Origin: Lysobacter sp. Root916
GTDB lineage: Bacteria > Pseudomonadota > Gammaproteobacteria > Xanthomonadales > Xanthomonadaceae
DNA: 64,000 nucleotides
Direction of reading: 5' to 3'
Assembly: GCF_001429785.1 (NCBI RefSeq)
Contig: NZ_LMJF01000001.1
Span: 61,152-125,151, forward strand
The notes under the pieces were generated by a model. The model saw only the letters and a list, made by a program, of their open reading frames with translations. It made no database searches and was not told the origin of the DNA. Shown one piece after another: positions 62,466-64,000 of this stretch. How positions within the stretch are numbered: position 1 is the stretch's first letter; every line of letters begins with the position of its first letter. The position numbers were made by a program, and so were the translations under genes.

Positions 62466-62997
62466 GGGTAGTCTCCTAGGCGAGGTGTAGCCCTCACTGT
62501 GTCCGACGAACGAGCGGGGCTGGGATCGACATCGCGTCTATACCTTTTTCGGCGTGGGGCCGGTGTATGCATTCTGGTTCCGGTAGCCGTGCGGATCGCA
62601 AGAGGGTGAGAACGGCGCGGTTGTCGTATCGGTGCTGCGTGCTCTCGTGACGCACCAGCCGCCGATGCGTGTGGTCGGACGACCTGGAGAGCACGATGAG
62701 CGGGCGTTGGGTGTGCTCCGATCGTCGGTGCGCGCATTGATCGACGCCTTGCGACGCAACGTTTCGAACTTTTCGACAGTTTCCGTATTCGTCGCGGCAT
62801 GGCTGAATAGGGGCGCCGTCCCAGCCTTTGAGACGACCGCGCGCCAGGATGCGCGGGACGATGGGTCGGCTGCGGGGGCGAGCGACGATGAATCGTTCGT
62901 CGCATGTCGAATTCGCCGCTCCTGGTTCGTCGTACCCGTAAGCAGGTACGACGGCCTCCGCCGTACTCCCGTCCCTCCAGTGCATGGATAGGTCCCG
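62466..62997. other. 532-base region with no recognisable gene
   Basis: Open frames exist on both strands here (for example 62632-62991 on the plus strand, Arg-rich) but none has a ribosome site or a convincing product. Base composition is less GC-rich than the flanks. A CGTCGTACC/GGTACGACG hairpin lies at 62928-62953, just before the MATE gene. It may be a decayed gene or a long leader. Confidence 0.4.
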
Positions 62998-64000
62998 ATG
63001 AGTCAGCAAACCCCAACCGTTTCAGAATCCGATCCGGCCGCCGCGCCGCACGTGCCCACCGGCTCGCTGTGGAGCGAGATCCGCGAGGCCGTGCGCGGCA
63101 CCAACGCCGATTACACCAAGATCCCGCTGCGGCGCGCGGTGTTCCTGCTGGCGGTGCCGATGGTGCTGGAGCTGGTGCTGGAGTCGACCTTCGCGGTGGT
63201 CGACATCTTCTTCGTCGCCAAGCTCGGCCCGTCCGCGGTGGCGACGGTGGGCCTGACCGAAAGCTATCTGTTCCTGCTGTACGCGGTCGCGATGGGCCTG
63301 GCGATGGCGGTGACCGCGCTGGTCGCGCGCCGCATCGGCGAGGGCAAGCGCGAGGACGCGGCGGTAACCGCGGTGCAGGCGATCTTCGTCGCCGTGCTGG
63401 TGTCGGTGCTGCCGGCCATACTCGGCATCGTCTACGCCCAGGACCTGCTGCGGCTGATGGGCGCCGATGCCTGGAGCATCGAGCACGGCTACCGCTACAC
63501 CCAATGGATGCTGGGCGGTAACGCGGTGATCATGCTGCTGTTCGTCATCAACGCGATCTTCCGCGGCGCCGGCGACGCGGCCATCGCGATGCGCGTGCTG
63601 TGGCTGTCCAACGGCCTGAACATCCTGCTGTGCCCCTTGCTGATCTTCGGCCTGGGGCCGGTGCCGGCGCTGGGCATCGAGGGCGCTGCCATCGCCACCA
63701 ACATCGGCCGCGGCGCGGGCGTGGCGTTCCAGTTGTGGGTGCTGTTCCACGGCGGCAAGCACATCCGCGTCGTGGCCGCGCAACTGGTCTGGCGGGGCGC
63801 GCTGCTGTGGCATGTGGTGCGCACCTCGCTGGGCGGCATCGGCCAGATGATCGTGGCGATGACCTCGTGGATCTTCCTGATGCGCATCCTGGCCAGCGTC
63901 GGCAGCGAGGCGGTGGCCGGCGCCACCATCGCGATCCGACTGATGATGTTCACGATGATGCCGGCCTGGGGCATGTCCAACGCGGCGGCGACGCTGGTGG
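62998..64000 (+). CDS. MATE-family multidrug efflux transporter, 5' part only
   Basis: A multidrug/toxin extrusion transporter coupled to sodium or proton flow, cut by the window end after 334 residues. A 20-residue hydrophilic start is followed by at least eight predicted membrane helices. Family-typical segments include RAVFLLAVPMVLELVLESTF, VDIFFVAKLGPSAVATVG, INAIFRGAGDAAIAMRV (the RGxGD-type loop) and GIEGAAIATNIGRG. The ATG at 62998 is the only good start; the site GGATAGG before it is weak. No regulator lies next to it inside the window. The substrate cannot be predicted. Confidence 0.93.
   Translation, partial: MSQQTPTVSESDPAAAPHVPTGSLWSEIREAVRGTNADYTKIPLRRAVFLLAVPMVLELVLESTFAVVDIFFVAKLGPSAVATVGLTESYLFLLYAVAMGLAMAVTALVARRIGEGKREDAAVTAVQAIFVAVLVSVLPAILGIVYAQDLLRLMGADAWSIEHGYRYTQWMLGGNAVIMLLFVINAIFRGAGDAAIAMRVLWLSNGLNILLCPLLIFGLGPVPALGIEGAAIATNIGRGAGVAFQLWVLFHGGKHIRVVAAQLVWRGALLWHVVRTSLGGIGQMIVAMTSWIFLMRILASVGSEAVAGATIAIRLMMFTMMPAWGMSNAAATLV

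Noticed and set aside
62494-63016. Open frames in the gap before the MATE gene
   Set aside because: No ribosome site, no signal or domain, and frames overlap on both strands; treated as non-coding or decayed.

Overview
The window is chromosomal DNA of a high-GC gammaproteobacterium, most likely Lysobacter or a close Xanthomonadaceae relative. This rests on extreme third-position GC, many secreted proteins, tandem S46 dipeptidyl-peptidases, REP-like intergenic palindromes, and the folC / SPOR protein / cvpA / purF housekeeping cluster. No rRNA, tRNA, CRISPR array, insertion sequence or phage gene was recognised.

Layout. 1-3.8 kb: 3' end of an OmpA-family porin, an RsuA/RluB-type pseudouridine synthase between two paralogous secreted proteins, and a secreted helical protein. 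3.9-6.2 kb: threonine-to-glycine pathway (kbl, tdh) with a heptanucleotide inverted repeat between the genes. 6.4-10.8 kb: tandem S46 dipeptidyl-peptidases whose specificity positions differ (Ser versus Gly), predicting a DPP11-type and a DPP7-type enzyme. 10.9-12 kb: a lipoprotein and two tiny paralogous secreted proteins. 12.3-17.5 kb: serA with a coupled histidine phosphatase, two TonB-C-domain secreted proteins, and folC.

17.8-29.4 kb: the most striking locus, a tightly coupled five-gene operon. It encodes a 2314-residue exported multicopper oxidase of the giant manganese-oxidase type (MnxG/MofA-like), a secreted beta-propeller protein, two SCO1/SenC copper chaperones, and a c-type cytochrome fused to a periplasmic-binding-like domain. 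The copper-ligand motifs of the oxidase occur in permuted order. With a DUF2167 gene, the operon lies exactly between folC and the SPOR/cvpA/purF genes, which are normally adjacent, so it looks like an insertion into a conserved core cluster. The parts suggest an exported metal-oxidising system: SCO proteins load copper, the oxidase oxidises a metal or other substrate, and the cytochrome handles electrons. The substrate cannot be read from sequence.

30.7-35 kb: SPOR protein, CvpA, PurF and a ferritin-like DUF455 protein. 35-39 kb: a PI-PLC-like phosphodiesterase divergent from a TonB-dependent receptor. 39.3-48.6 kb: lpxH, gltX, zur, a MarR/MFS pair with a palindromic operator, an unassigned 567-residue protein, and a ZnuD-like zinc receptor divergent from a MerC-like protein across a clear Zur box. 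48.8-49.7 kb: ribosomal protein THX, then a repeat-filled gene desert. 49.7-62.5 kb: histidine degradation genes in two places (hutI/hutF, and hutU beside a TetR regulator with a perfect operator palindrome), a membrane dipeptidase, alkylation repair genes (ogt and an Ada-AlkA fusion), a chagasin-type inhibitor, a nucleotide phosphodiesterase, small secreted proteins and an SRPBCC protein. 63-64 kb: the start of a MATE efflux transporter cut by the window end.
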